A stretch of 64,000 bases of DNA, taken from positions 1 through 64,000 of the forward strand of contig CAUYUJ010000857.1 in the NCBI GenBank assembly GCA_963575745.1. Direction: 5' to 3'. The translations under genes were made by a program, and so were the position numbers. Below are positions 31,197 to 42,200 of the stretch, piece by piece. Numbering within the stretch: position 1 is the stretch's first letter; the number at the start of each line of letters is the position of its first letter. The stretch comes from Prorocentrum cordatum. Taxonomy: Eukaryota > Sar > Dinophyceae > Prorocentrales > Prorocentraceae. The notes beneath the pieces are model-generated. The model did no database searches. It worked only from the letters and a program-made list of their open reading frames with translations, and was not told the DNA's origin.

Positions 31197-32703
31197 AGCG
31201 ACACGTGCACCGGGAACTGGACGTGCGAGCGACGGCAAGGTGCTCGCGTCCAGGGGGCGGGTGCCAGGCCGCGCCGCCCCCCCGCCGGGCCTGCGGGGGC
31301 CCCCCCCCCCGGCAAGGACGACGCGCAGGCGCTCGGGGCGCTGCTGGACGCGCTCGAGGCCTCGGGGCGGGAGGGGGGCCGGGGGGAGGACGGGGCCCAC
31401 ATCTCAGGAGGGGAGAAACACACACAGACACAGTTCATCGCCGACTTCCAGGAAAGTATTGGGAAATGGGGGGAGGGAAGACGAAAGCCCAGAAAATAGA
31501 GGAGAATACGGGGAATCCTCGCATTCGTGTTTATGTATTTGCGTGTCCATGGGCCCCCCTCAACATCGTCGTCGTGTTCGTGGCTGGCATCGCTCGGGCG
31601 TGTGCACTTTTTTCTCGGCCAGGGCCATCGAGAAGCATCTAGGATCATCTTGCGAGAACAAATGCACGCGCGAAGACGAAAAATGCGCAGGGCGCGGACG
31701 TCCAAGCGATGGCGAGATGTGGCGGTGGACAGAAGGTGGCCTAGGGTGTGCATTGGCTCGCTCTTGGCTGCACGAGGAGGAATTGGAATTGGAATTGGCC
31801 CATTCGCGATGCGAAATTAACGATTCAAATGAGCCCGAACGATCACTTCTCAGCGCCTTTGCACCGAGACAGTTCCTCCGAAGGGCGGAAGAGAGGCAAG
31901 ACAGAAGCGTTCGCCCTGGGGCACCAGCGGGTTCCTCCGTGCCTGCGTGCACACTCCTCCAGAAAAAAGGTGACAGCCCCAGCGGCGCCTCCGCCGCACC
32001 TGCACGCGCAAGCCACTCACTCATGCTGACCCAAGCCTCCGCCTGCCACTGCAGGTCGGGACTCTGGAACTCCCTCGACCGCCAGGCGGGTCTCCTGGCG
32101 CGAGACTTAGCGGAGCCCAGGGCCACCCCCGCAGGTCCCCTTGCCCAAGGGGGGCCAGGTGGCACACATCCATGAGCCTCTCCCGACCACCTCTTGGTGC
32201 GGGAGGACCCGAGTGCGGAGACTGTCTCTGGGGCGGACAGGACCCTAGCATTTTAGTCCCTCCGCACCCACCACCTCCCGCGAGTGGGTGGTTTTTTGCG
32301 GCAGGTGAGGCCGTGCCCTGAAGGCCACGCTGCCCCCCCTGGCCCGAGCGGCCAAGCGGGACAGCCCGACACCCTGGGCAGGGATTCGAGGAGTGGATTC
32401 AGAACTCCATGGCCGCTGGTGCTGGCGGCCTGCATGCCCATCGACGGGGCCCGAGCGGCTGGGCGCCCGACGACGAGTTCCACGGGGCCCCAGCGCACGG
32501 CCCAGATCGCGTGAAGGTCGCGGCGGCGCAGTGCCCCTCCCCTCCCTCCCCTCCCTCACCCCCTCTGGAGAGGCGAGAGACAAGGCACCGAGACTTTTGC
32601 TCCCCAGCCCTTCCCTTCATTTTCCCTTTCCCGCGCGCCCTCTTCCCCCTCCGCGCCAGGGCGAGGTGCCCGGCGTGCGCTGGCAGGAGCGCTCCTCTTC
32701 TCT
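31197..32703. other. Gene-free GC-rich region
   Basis: A frame near 31310-31400 reads KDDAQALGALLDALEASGR, which is coding-like but isolated. A long + frame crossing the M6 and M5 elements at 30154-32175 shows no domain. GCCATCGAGAAGCATCTAGG at 31625 recurs in diverged form at 62299. Confidence 0.45.
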
Positions 32704-32909
32704 AGGCCTCCCAGATGTGGCCAGAGTAGACGGGGTCGGAGGATCGCGCCGCATCGCCGATGCATCGCCAATGCGGCTCGATGTGAAGCCCGATTTTCTC
32801 CCCGCCGACGGCGCCGATGCATCGCCGCCGTCGACGATGCATCGTTGGTGCATTGGCGATGCGGCGCGTCCCTCCGACCCCATCTACTCCGACCCCACCT
32901 GGGAGGCCT
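32704..32909. mobile_element. MITE, family M11, with ~57-bp terminal inverted repeats
   Basis: The left arm begins AGGCCTCCCAGATGTGGCC and the right arm ends CCCCACCTGGGAGGCCT. The inner parts GATCGCGCCGCATCGCC and GGCGATGCGGCGCGTCC also pair. 206 bp, no ORF. GATGCATCG palindromes fill the core. Confidence 0.85.
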
Positions 32910-33017
32910 TTCTCTTCGGCGCGGTGGAGATGGGTAAATAATAAGAACGGGAACCGTCGGAGGAGGAAGAGGTGCATATCCACACCGCTGCCCTTCCGTT
33001 GTTTTCCCTTTTTTGCT

Positions 33018-33122
33018 GCCTCCTGGGAGGCCCTCGTCGCCACCGCTGGGTTCGTTTCCAAATTCTGCTCAGAACGCACCTCTGGAGATGTCACGAGCGT
33101 AGCGGTATCAGTAAGTTCTGGT
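33018..33122. repeat. Interspersed repeat R9, copy 3
   Basis: TCCTGGGAGGCCCTCGTCGC, GCTCAGAACGCACCTCTGGA, then GTAGCGGTATCAGTA. Confidence 0.75.
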
Positions 33123-33629
33123 TTCTCCAGATAGGGACCGACAGCAGCTTCCAGGGGCAACGCTTCGGGGGGATAGGCCCTTCGAAGTGCAAACCTCTGG
33201 GTTTTCGGACGCCTTCGTCGTTGCCGAGGGTCGGCCCGAACTCCTGATGAAGGCCCGAGTTCTGGCCCGACAACAATCCTGGGCAGCGTTGGAGGGGTAG
33301 ACTGGATCCACAGAGCCCGAATCGCGCACTTCTCGCCAATATGGGCCCGATATCCCGCCCCGCCCAGGGCCGTGCGGATCCGCCATCGGAGGCATGTCGC
33401 CGATCTGTCTGCGATGCATCGCCGATTTCAGGTCGATGCTTCCCCCCCTGGGCTGGTCACCCCTTATTGCTGCCGGCCATCCAGGAGACATGGAAGGCAT
33501 CCAGCCTCCATTCCCGTGGCGCCTCCTTGCAGGCGCCACCCCTGTCTGAAGATGTAAGACCGGCGCCTCCTAAGAAGCGGCCTCCTTCGAAGAAGCCTTC
33601 CCTCCTCCCCCCTACCCTCGGGGGCGGCC
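33123..33629. other. Gene-free stretch with M11-like fragments
   Basis: GATCCGCCATCGGAGGCATG and TGCGATGCATCGCCGAT near 33375-33430 resemble M11 internal palindromes. No gene seen. Confidence 0.5.
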
Positions 33630-33804
33630 AAGAGGTGGCGATGACTGGGGGGGGTGGTGTCACGGCGGGGGCCATGAGATCTCCCCAGATTTAATGGCGC
33701 TTCTTCTTATTTCAATACGTCCTTGCCCCCCCCCCCCCCTGGGCCGCGCACATGCCGCCGGCCATGATTTGCGCCCTCCTTCCCTCTTGGACGCCCCCCT
33801 CTTC
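33630..33804. mobile_element. MITE, family M9, copy 2
   Basis: AAGAGGTGGCGATGACTGGG on the left; CTCTTGGACGCCCCCCTCTT on the right. Internal GGCGGGGGCCATGA as in copy 1. Confidence 0.8.
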
Positions 33805-33957
33805 GACGCCCCCGAGAAGCCTTCCCCCCTCCCCCTGCCCCCCCCCCCTCTGCACGCCGCCAAGAGGCAGATGCCTTCCAGGATGTTCCAGGTGAGCCAG
33901 GCAGGCAGGCAGGATCGTGATGTCAGCTATTGCTACTAACAGTGGGGGCACATGCCA

Positions 33958-34060
33958 AGAGACACCCTGCTTGCAGGGTGCCCTGGGTTTCTGAGGTTTT
34001 GCTGGTTTTTGCGATGGAGAGCGCGACGTTCCCACACCGAGAATCGAGGGAATTCTTGGA
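33958..34060. repeat. Interspersed repeat R6, copy 2
   Basis: GTGCCCTGGGTTTCTGAGGT and GCGACGTTCCCACACCGAGA, as at 22900-23000. Confidence 0.8.
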
Positions 34061-34104
34061 ACGCGTCGTGTAACGGTCGCATCCTTGCATCGATGTTCGA
34101 AAAG

Positions 34105-34270
34105 ACCGGTCTGCATAGACATGCTGTTTTGGAGGTCGGCGCGGATTTCTTGGATGGGCACTGTCTCCCTCTGGCGGCGCTTCCAGCGCCGCCAACGGCG
34201 CGCCCCACGCGCCAGGGACGGGGGTGCCAGCGCCGATCCAAGCAATCCGCGTGGACCTCCGAAGGCTGAC
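34105..34270. mobile_element. Fold-back element, family M6, copy 2 (diverged)
   Basis: GGAGGTCGGCGCGGATTTCT on the left pairs with CAATCCGCGTGGACCTCCGA on the right. The core is a GGCGGCGCTTCCAGCGCCGC palindrome. Confidence 0.72.
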
Positions 34271-34299
34271 GCGGATCCCCCACCCGCGGGTCGGAGCGG

Positions 34300-34620
34300 T
34301 TGCGGCTGTGGCCCGCCCGTTGGCGCCTCGTGGGCGCCTCGCTTGTGGGGGAGCCCGTCTCGGTCTCGCGGTTGGTGCCCCCCCGTGGGCGCCTCGTGGA
34401 CACCCACCAGCGCCTGGGGGGGGGTTACGTCGCGGATTCGGCTGGGCCCCGCCCGCGGGCGCGCCCCGCGCTCGGGGGGAGCGTCTGGGTTTCGGCCGGT
34501 GCCCGCCCACGGGCGCCTCGTGAGCGCCCCGCGCCCTGGAGGGTCTGCCGGGGTTGTCGCCCAGTGCCCGCCAGTGGGCGCCGCGCGGAGTGCCCCGCCC
34601 TGGGGGTTCTGCTGCGGCAC
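34300..34620. repeat. Degenerate GC-rich minisatellite
   Basis: GTGGGCGCCTCGTGG-type segments recur at irregular 40-80 bp spacing. They open GC-rich frames on both strands. Confidence 0.7.
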
Positions 34621-34639
34621 GGCGCGGCCGAGGAGGAAG

Positions 34640-34767
34640 TCAAACACGGACCCCGCAGCAGACGAAGTCCTGGGTCGCGTCGCGGACCTCGTGGAGCGAC
34701 AGGCCGCGCCTCTCGAACTCGCGGAGGATGGCCTGCAGCGCGGAGTCGACGAGCTCCCGCGGGTATG
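34640..34767 (-). other. Candidate terminal exon or coding relic
   Basis: On the minus strand, after ACCTCAG (a possible 3' splice site), the frame reads YPRELVDSALQAILREFERR, continues GLSLHEVRDATQDFVCCGVR and reaches TGA. This amphipathic, non-repetitive segment is unlike its repeat-rich surroundings. No upstream exon was found and the family is unknown. Confidence 0.3.
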
Positions 34768-34829
34768 CTGAGGTTTCTCCTGGTGCCCGGCCGTGAGCAC
34801 CGCACGCAGGTTGAGCCGCGTAGGATGCA

Positions 34830-35090
34830 ACCTGCAGCGTGCTCCACACAGCATGTGTCGCCTTCGCGTCGCTTGCCCCACCTGGCTTGCACAGCATAGG
34901 TTTTGCACCGCGCGGCTTGCGCCGCATTGCTTGAAACACGCTGCTTGTGCCACGTAGCTTGCACACACATCGCCTGCACCACATAGTCACATAGCTCGCA
35001 CCACGCGGACTGCACCGTGCAGATTGCAGCGCATGGCTTACACTTCGTAGCTCGCACCACATAGCTTGCACCACATAGCATGCACCAAAT
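34830..35090. repeat. ~15-bp GCACCACATAGCTTG minisatellite
   Basis: Degenerate 15-16 bp units (GCTTGCACCACATAG). On the minus strand they give a Cys-rich open frame that is a product of the repeat. Confidence 0.82.
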
Positions 35091-35288
35091 GTCGCACACA
35101 TCCGCAGTGCAACCTCTTATTGTTGGGGGTCCACTGGCGAGCACTAGATTTGAACAAGTTTCCGATTCGACCCGCCTCGCACACGCTAGGCTCCCGATAC
35201 CGCGGCCGCCAGGCCGAACGCGTGCTGGTGCTCCCTTTGTTCCGCCCCGTTCCGTCGACGAGTCACGATTGCACACCTTGGAGCCAGC

Positions 35289-35460
35289 AAAGAGGGGGGT
35301 GATGACAAGGGGGGCGTGGATATCATGGCGGGGGCCATGATGTTTCCCAAGGTTTCATGGCGCCTCTTCTTATTTCAATACGTCCCTGCCCCCCCCCTCG
35401 GCCGCGCACATGCCGCGGGCCATGATTTGCGCCGCCCCCCCTTCTTGACGCCCCCTTCTT
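35289..35460. mobile_element. MITE, family M9, copy 3
   Basis: AAAGAGGGGGGTGATGACAA on the left; TTCTTGACGCCCCCTTCTT on the right. Internal ATCATGGCGGGGGCCATGAT. Confidence 0.82.
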
Positions 35461-36359
35461 GGCCGCCCCCGAACACCGTGGCCACGAGGCCCAAATTGTG
35501 CTGGTGCTCCCCACCGATCCTTATCGGGGCTCAAGTGACGGGGGTCCATGCAAACGTGGGTCAGTCAGAGCGCCAGATCTTGCAGGATCCTGCAGAGCCA
35601 GGGGCGCACTGACCCTGGTTTGGGTGCAGGATCCTGCAGGATCCTACGAGACCTGACTGACCTGGGTCTGGATTGACCCGGGTCAGCAGGTCCCCGACCT
35701 TTTGGCTGAGCATCGTTTGAAGCAAAATCAGTTTTCTGGTTCTCGCCCGTCCTGCAGCAGAGGACGCCCGCGAACCGGCGCGGCCCGCCTTCGCACGGGA
35801 GAGTCGCGGGGGAGTAGCGGCCATATCGGGGGTTGGGGCTTACCGCCCCCCCATTAAGCGACGCCCCCCCATAAGCGAGGCCCCCAGCAGACCTCCTCCT
35901 CCTCCTCCTCCTCCTCCTCCTCTTCCTCCTCCTCCTCGTCCTCCTCCTCCTCCCCTCCTCCTTCCTCCTCCTCCTCCTCCTTTCCCTCCTCCTCCCTCCT
36001 CCTCCTCCTCCTCCTCCTCCTCCTCCTCCGCCTCCTCCCAGGGAAGCCCCCCCCGGCTCCTCCCGCTGGTGGTCCCTGTTGGTGACGGCGCCGCTCCCTC
36101 CCGCCCCGACCATTTTGCGGCCACGGCCCGGGCTTCCGCGGCGCCCTCGCTTTAAGAGTGGCATCACCTTAGCTTGGTGCTGATGTTATGGATCTCCTAG
36201 GCTTCTGAGGGCCCATCCTTCAGATTGCAGTCGCCCTTGGGCTTGTCAATCTTAGGGATGGGGGGGAGCTCGAAGCTGGTGCCCCCCCCCCCCCCGAGGG
36301 AGACGGGGCCTGTGACCTGGGATTTTCCCCAGGACCAGCTCTTCATCCTGGGTAGTTCT
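35461..36359. other. Gene-free region with a CCT microsatellite
   Basis: GCAGGATCCTGCAG palindromes and CCTGACTGACC/GGGTCAGTCAG motifs lie at 35545-35700. A (CCT)n tract occupies about 35895-36040. No recognisable domain. Confidence 0.6.
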
Positions 36360-36513
36360 AAGTCGGACATGTCCCTCTCCAGGAGAAATAGTCAAACATA
36401 GTCAAACAAAGTGTGGGGACGATGTTTTGAATCTATTTGACAATGTTTGATAATTGTTTGAATGTTAGAAGCATGTTCTCCAACATCCGCCTGTAGGAGG
36501 ACATGTCCGACCT
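36360..36513. mobile_element. MITE, family M1, copy 4 (best preserved)
   Basis: 154 bp. AAGTCGGACATGTCCCTCTC on the left; CCTGTAGGAGGACATGTCCG on the right. Interior GTGGGGACGATGTTTTG. The flanks CTAAG and CTAAG may be a target duplication. Confidence 0.9.
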
Positions 36514-37410
36514 AAGTCCGTAGACGCGCTAACGCTGTGTTGGCTAACGGCGAAGTAGGACATCCAATTGTAGGAAGGCATGGTTCGTGGCCAAACCAGA
36601 TCCAGGAACGCGTGGTTCGTGTTTTCCTGCAGCTCGCCGTGTCGATTTCGTTCGATACATTCGCACACTTGAAGTGTAGGAAGCGGTGTTTCGTGATTTC
36701 CTACATTTTGTTTTGCGTGAGCTCGGTGCCACAAAAAAAATATATTCCCACTCGCACCGTTAACCAAGCACGCCGTCAGCGCGGCCTTGGCGAGTGTAGT
36801 GGTTTCATTATCCTGGAGCCCGCCGAGGGCCCCGGGAAGCCGGCAACGGTGGACAACTGTTTCCAGCAGGCGCCGATTGCTTTTTCCGGACGACCCCTCC
36901 CCGCGCCGCGCCCCAGGACTGGCGGGACTACGCCGGGCGCCCCATGCTCAAGTGCGCCAGGCCAGCTCGCCCACGCGTGCGTCGGCGAAGGGTTGCCTCC
37001 AGACCTTTCTGAAGGTCTCCAGCGGGAGTGCAGTGGACGGAACTCAGAGGCAGCGTTGGGAGGGGCATGTTCAGGGGGGGGGGAGATTCAGGGGGGATGG
37101 GCTCAGGGGGGGGGAGAGGGGGGGGGGGGGGGGGGGGGTGTTCGCCGGATTTCTCGAATCTTCGAAGGCGCTCGATGCCCAGGGGAGTTCATATCAGCTG
37201 CGCCTCGTCGAGCGCGTGAGGGATAGGCATAATGATGGGGGGGGCGCATCGATCCCCAGTCGCCCACGGATCGCCGATGGGGGCCCGGTAGCCCCAAACC
37301 TGCTGGGGACCGTGCGGATTCACGGTCGGGGGCTCGTCACCGACCTGTCGGCGAGGCAGCAACGACTCCAGGTCGGTGTCTCCCCCGCTCTGCCCCTCCC
37401 CCCCCCCCTC
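36514..37410. other. Gene-free stretch
   Basis: Includes a G-run at about 37100-37140. Open frames of 190-240 codons on + lack recognisable domains. Confidence 0.45.
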
Positions 37411-37610
37411 GGAGGCCCAGAGGTTGACACCAACACCAATATCGGCGTTGTGCCTCCACCGAGGGAAGAGTATCCCAAATTCGGTGATGGTGGTGATATT
37501 CTGGCCTCCTAGGCGGCCGAAAGATTACCACCAACACCGAAATCTAGGATCACCTTCCCCTGGTTGAGGCAACCCCCTGTGTTGGTGTTGGTGTCAATTT
37601 CCAAGCCTCC
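37411..37610. mobile_element. Fold-back element, family M4, copy 2
   Basis: 200 bp. GGAGGCCCAGAGGTTGACAC on the left and GTGTCAATTTCCAAGCCTCC on the right are inverted, and pairing extends through CACCAACACC/GGTGTTGGTG. Confidence 0.88.
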
Positions 37611-37759
37611 AACCCCCCCTGCCGATCCCCCCCCCCCCCCAGACGTCGGACGTCGTGTTTTTTTTCCAGGCGGGGTCCCCGGACGTCCCGACCCTGTCCC
37701 CGAGGCGGGTTGTTTCATCTTGAGCCGTCCCCTGCCCGTCTCAGGGCCCGGCGAGGGTC

Positions 37760-37955
37760 TCTACGGTAGGTTTGCGTCGTGTCGACCAGCGGCGACCCCA
37801 GCGCGGGCGTTCAAGGTTGAACGCCGCCGGCGACCCATAATCGATCGATGTTGAACGATCGGACGTTGCGGCAGCGGCCGATCGTTCAAGGTTGAACGAT
37901 CCCTGCGGTGTCAAAAACCAACGCTGGGGTCGGCACGACACGAACCTGCCGTAGA
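37760..37955. mobile_element. Fold-back/MITE element, family M2, copy 2
   Basis: TCTACGGTAGGTTTGCGTCG on the left; CGACACGAACCTGCCGTAGA on the right. Inside, GTTCAAGGTTGAACG and related palindromes are repeated. Confidence 0.9.
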
Positions 37956-38249
37956 AGCCTGCCGAAAAGGGCGAGCACCCCCGTCTTGCTGTGTTCGATG
38001 CGCCCTCTTAGCCTGCTGCTGGGGGTCGGTCTTTCGGGAGTCAGGAACAGGCAAGCTCAATTTCAATGATTTCCCTTTTTCGGGGTCACATCTTTATCAA
38101 AGCGATGCCTTCCTTGCCTTTTCCTGGTCAGTTCCCCTGGAAATATCTGGCCCACAGCAGTCTTCTACTCAGGGGATCCGTTTTCCTTATTTTGGCCCTT
38201 CGCTGGCCCTGAACCCCAGTAGTCTGACCGCCAGTACCAGGCGAATGGA

Positions 38250-38442
38250 TACGGTAGGTTTGCGTCGTGTCGACTGACGGCGACCCCGCCGCCAGCGTTC
38301 AACTTTGAACGCTGCCGGCGACCCAGAATCGGCCCATCGTTGAACGATTCGGCGTTTCTGAAGCGGACGATCATTCAAGGTTGAACGCTTCCCGCGGTGT
38401 CAGGAACCAACGTCGGGGTCGACACGACACAAACCTGCCGTA
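38250..38442. mobile_element. Fold-back/MITE element, family M2, copy 3
   Basis: TACGGTAGGTTTGCGTCGTG on the left; CACGACACAAACCTGCCGTA on the right. Only about 295 bp separates it from copy 2, in the same orientation. Confidence 0.9.
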
Positions 38443-38497
38443 CGTTGGATCTCTGCGCCCCCCCGATTGTTGCCCCCCCCCCCCCCCCCCCGCCCCT

Positions 38498-38517
38498 GCG
38501 CCGCCAGGGAGCTGCGC
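38498..38517. repeat. Target-site duplication, left copy
   Basis: GCGCCGCCAGGGAGCTGCGC, identical over 20 bp to 42790-42809. It abuts the GGA-rich tail of the minus-strand retrotransposon. Confidence 0.88.
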
Positions 38518-38757
38518 TCCTCCTCCCCCTCCTCCTCCTCCTCCTCCCCCTCCTCCTCCCCCCCTCCTCCTCCTCCTCCTCCTCCTCCTCCTCCTCCTCC
38601 TCCTCCTCCCCCTCCTCCTCCCTCCTCCTCCTCCTCTCCTCCTCCTCCTCCTCCTCCTCCTCCTCCTCCTCCTCCTCCTCCTCCTCCTCCTCCTCCTCCT
38701 CCTCCTCCTCCTCCTCCTCCTCCTCCTCCTCCTCCTCCTCCTCCTCCCCCTCCTCCC
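38518..38757 (-). repeat. (GGA)n 3' tail of the minus-strand retrotransposon
   Basis: Reads as CCT triplets on +, with CCCC interruptions, for about 240 bp. It ends exactly at the left target duplication, as expected for a simple-sequence tail of a target-primed element. Confidence 0.75.
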
Positions 38758-39258
38758 TCGGCGGCGCGCGTTCCCAGCGCACTTTGAATTGGTGCCGGCG
38801 CAACCCCCCAGTGCTTCGCACCGGCCCCCCAGGAGCAGCCGCCGCCTTACGCCCAGCACGAGGACCCAGCGTCCAAACAGCGGCCGCCCCTGGCGGGGAG
38901 GGGTTGCGCCAGCCGGGGCCTATAGCCTTGGCATACCCGGGACCAGGACGTGCAGCCAGAGCAAGATGTAGCCGGCGTCGAGCGCAGGTCGCCCGCGTCC
39001 GGCGCCGCCCGCAGCGCAGCAGTGCCCGGCAGCAGCGCCGTCAGCCGCCCGCTCCGGCCTCCACCCCGCGCCGCGCGCCGCCCTGTCCGGCGAGCGCGCG
39101 TCCCCGGCCTTCGGCCCCTGCGCGCAGCAGTCCGCGCGCAGCAGCGGCAGCAGTAGCAGCCGCCGTCAGCCCAGCGTCAGCAGCTGCCCGCCCCGCAGCC
39201 CCGCGCCGACGCCCAGCGCCGGCGCCGCCCCCTGCCCGGGCCCAGCAGTCCTCCCCGC

Positions 39259-42200
39259 TCAGCGCAGCCCGGCGGCGCGCCGAAGCTGGCGCGCCACCTG
39301 GCGCTGCAGCGCGCAGCTGAGCGCCTTGTAGGCGCGCGCCAGCTCGCCGGGCTGCGTGTCCTCGGGGAGCTCGCGCACCTGCGCCAGCAGCCACTGTCGC
39401 GCCTCAGCGCCCAAGCGGCCGGAGGTCTCCAGGGCGAAAGCCGTGAGCCGCTCGCCCGGGTACCTCTCGTGTTTCTCGCGCTCGGCCCTGCGCGTAGCCT
39501 CTCCCGGCCGTCGCGCCGCAGCCCGGAGCGCCGTCTCGTCGCCTGCCGCCGGGTGGCGGACCGTCACGTCCACCCACCAGGAGCCGTCCACCTCCGCGTA
39601 CTGGAGGTCCAACACGGCGCGTTCCAGGACCGGCGGGCCGGGCCCTTCTGCTGGCCGCCGCGCGCGGTGCCTATCCCAAGCAGGGACTCGTTGTTCGTAG
39701 AGGGGCACGCAGTGGCGCCACCTCCCGGCCAAGCTCCCCAGCGTCTTCTCCAAGTCGCCGTGGCGCCTCACGACGCCCCCGCCAGACTGGCAAGTGCAGG
39801 CGTGGTAGCCGTCTTCGTCCAGCGGGGCCGCGCAGGTGGCGCCGCTCGCCGTCTGGTTGCAGCAGGTAGCAGAGGCCCGGGCCAGCTCCGCGAGCGAGCA
39901 CTCCGGCCGCGGCAGCAGCAGGCGGCGGCGCAGAGAGGTGCTCCAGTCAGCGTCCTCCAGGGCGCAGAGGGGCTCCGTCGGGTACTGCAAAAAACCGCCT
40001 GCCCCAGGGCCGCCCGCAGACAGCAAGGTGGCCTTGCTGCGAAGATCCACTCGCTGCTTGACGGCTGCGTGAGTTGTCTTGTGGATAATCGCAACGACCG
40101 TCTTCTGTCGCGTCTCCTCCCGTAGTGCAGCAGCTAGCGGGGCCCCCGGGGAGGGCTCGGCGCCCTGGCGCCCCAGCTCTGCGCGCGCCTCTTCGAGCTT
40201 CGCGCGCGTCTGCGGGAGCGTCTCCAGGGCGTCTGCAAGCGAGGCGGCGCCGAGGCCGCGCTGCACCTCGCCTGCCGCCTGCGTCCAGACCGCCCAGTAC
40301 GCGGCCGCCCTGCGCGTGGCCGCCCACTGAACCCCCGCGCCACCCAGCTTCGCCGGCAAGCCTAGCATGTCGCGAGCCTCGGGCCCGAGCGGCCGCTCCG
40401 CCAGGTCCTCCCAGCAAGCGCGGAGCGCGGTGTCGTAGCGGAGCGTCTCGTCGTCAGCTGCCAGCGCCAGCTGCAGGTTGTGTTGGCTGGCGTTGCCCGC
40501 GTAGGTGCGCAGGAGCGCGGCGGCGGCCTGCCGGGGGAGGCCCCCGTGCTGCAGCTGGCGCAGCCGGCCCCAGAGCTGCTCCAAACGCTCCCGGGCCCCG
40601 TCCAAGCCGCAGTTGCTTCCGCCGAGGTGGAGCGCGGCGCCGGCGTCCGTCTGCGGGTCCCCGGGCGCGCGGAGGTGGGCGCCCAGCGCGGGCAGCTCGG
40701 GCACGTAGTGGGCCGCGAGCTCTCTCTGGACAGCCTGGAGTCCGCGCGGAGACCACACCAAGGTCTTGCGAGCGTTCAACTCGAGCCCCAGTGGCGCGAG
40801 CGCTCTCGCCAGCGCGTCCAGGGTGCGAACTCCCAGGTTGGCCGTGACTACCAGGTAGGTGTCGTCAAGATACGAGAAGAGCCGAGCCTCCGCGTCCAGC
40901 TGCTGCAGTTCGCCCAGGAGCTGCTCCAGGGCACCCCGCTGACCGACCGCGAAGCCAGCCGGGGACAAGGGGTCCCCTTGGTCGAACCCGCGCTGGCCCA
41001 GCACTGTCTCGTAGCGCCCGTCCGCCCCCCGCCACAGGTGCGTGGCCGGCCCCGTGTACCACGCCCGCAGCGCAGCGGCCACTTCGGGGACCTCGGCCTC
41101 CATGGCCTCCAGGGCAGGCTGGCGCTCCATCCGCTGGAAGGCGGACTTGACATCCACCTTGATGAACGTCGCGTCCGGCCGGCGCTCAGCCAGAGCCTGC
41201 AAGTGCTTCACCAGCAGGGCTGCGCCTCCCTTGCGGCCCACTCCGTACTGGTGCTCGCCAGCTGCGTCGCAGAGCTGCGTCTTCCGCGCCCGGGCCAGCG
41301 CGCGAAGGCCGAGGCGGCGAAGCGTGGCACCCACCAGCAGAGGCCGGACCTCGCCGGAGCCTTTGGCAAGCGCCACCAGCTCCCCCGCCCGCAAAGCTTG
41401 CAGCGTCTCCGGGGGGAGCTCTCCAAAAGCAGCCCGCGCAGCGGCGCGGGCGAGCAAGCTCAAGGTCGCCCCGCTGTCGGCGTTGGCCGCGAGGTGCTCC
41501 AGCCGCGCGCCCAGCAAGCCCGGGGCCGTGAGCCGAGGCGGGCGCCGCAGCAGCTTGCCGGCCTCTTGCTCGACCTGCTCTCTCAGCTCCGCGGAAGGTG
41601 GCCCGGGCCGCGCCCCTCGCTGCGGGGCCTCGGGGCGGGGCGCCTCGGCGGGGAAACACGCCCTGAGCTTCTCGAGCGTGGCCCCGGTCCGTGGCGCGAG
41701 CTCGGCGCCCACCGTCGCCGCCAGGGCCCGGGCCTCCTCGCCGGCCGCGGCCAGCGTGTGGACTCTGCGCGCTCGCTCCTTGTTCGTGGACTTCCGGCTC
41801 GGCGTTCGCGGCGCCGGGCCCCCGCCCACAGCAGAGGCCCACAGGAGCGGCCACTGCCCGCCCCACCACAAGGCCAGCCGTTCCTCCAGGAACTCTGCGC
41901 ACGTGGGGCCCTCGCCACGAGGGCGGGCGAGCAAAACTAAGTCGAACAGCAGCACCAGTTTCCACTCGGCCGCGGCTTCGCCCTGCACGCAAGCCGCCTC
42001 GAGCACCTCGAGCGCCTTGTGCCTCGCATGCGCCAGCGCTCCACGAAACCGATCAGGAACCTGAACGAAAGTCGAAATGCCAGTTCGCAAAGCCGTGTCC
42101 CAAGACAAACTCTGCCACCATCCTCGGTCGGGCACGCTCTGCACATCCCAAGACGGGTGCATCACCGGAAGCGTTCTTTGGCCTGTCGCCTCCGCGCCAG

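Noticed and set aside
30154-32175. 673-codon + strand open frame
   Set aside because: It runs through a GGGTCGCG minisatellite, an M6 fold-back and an M5 microsatellite element. Opposing frames are equally open and no domain is visible. A GC-rich, stop-poor artefact.
35545-35700. GCAGGATCCTGCAG palindromes as a fold-back element
   Set aside because: Palindromes are clear but I could not pair long arms or find a second copy in the window.
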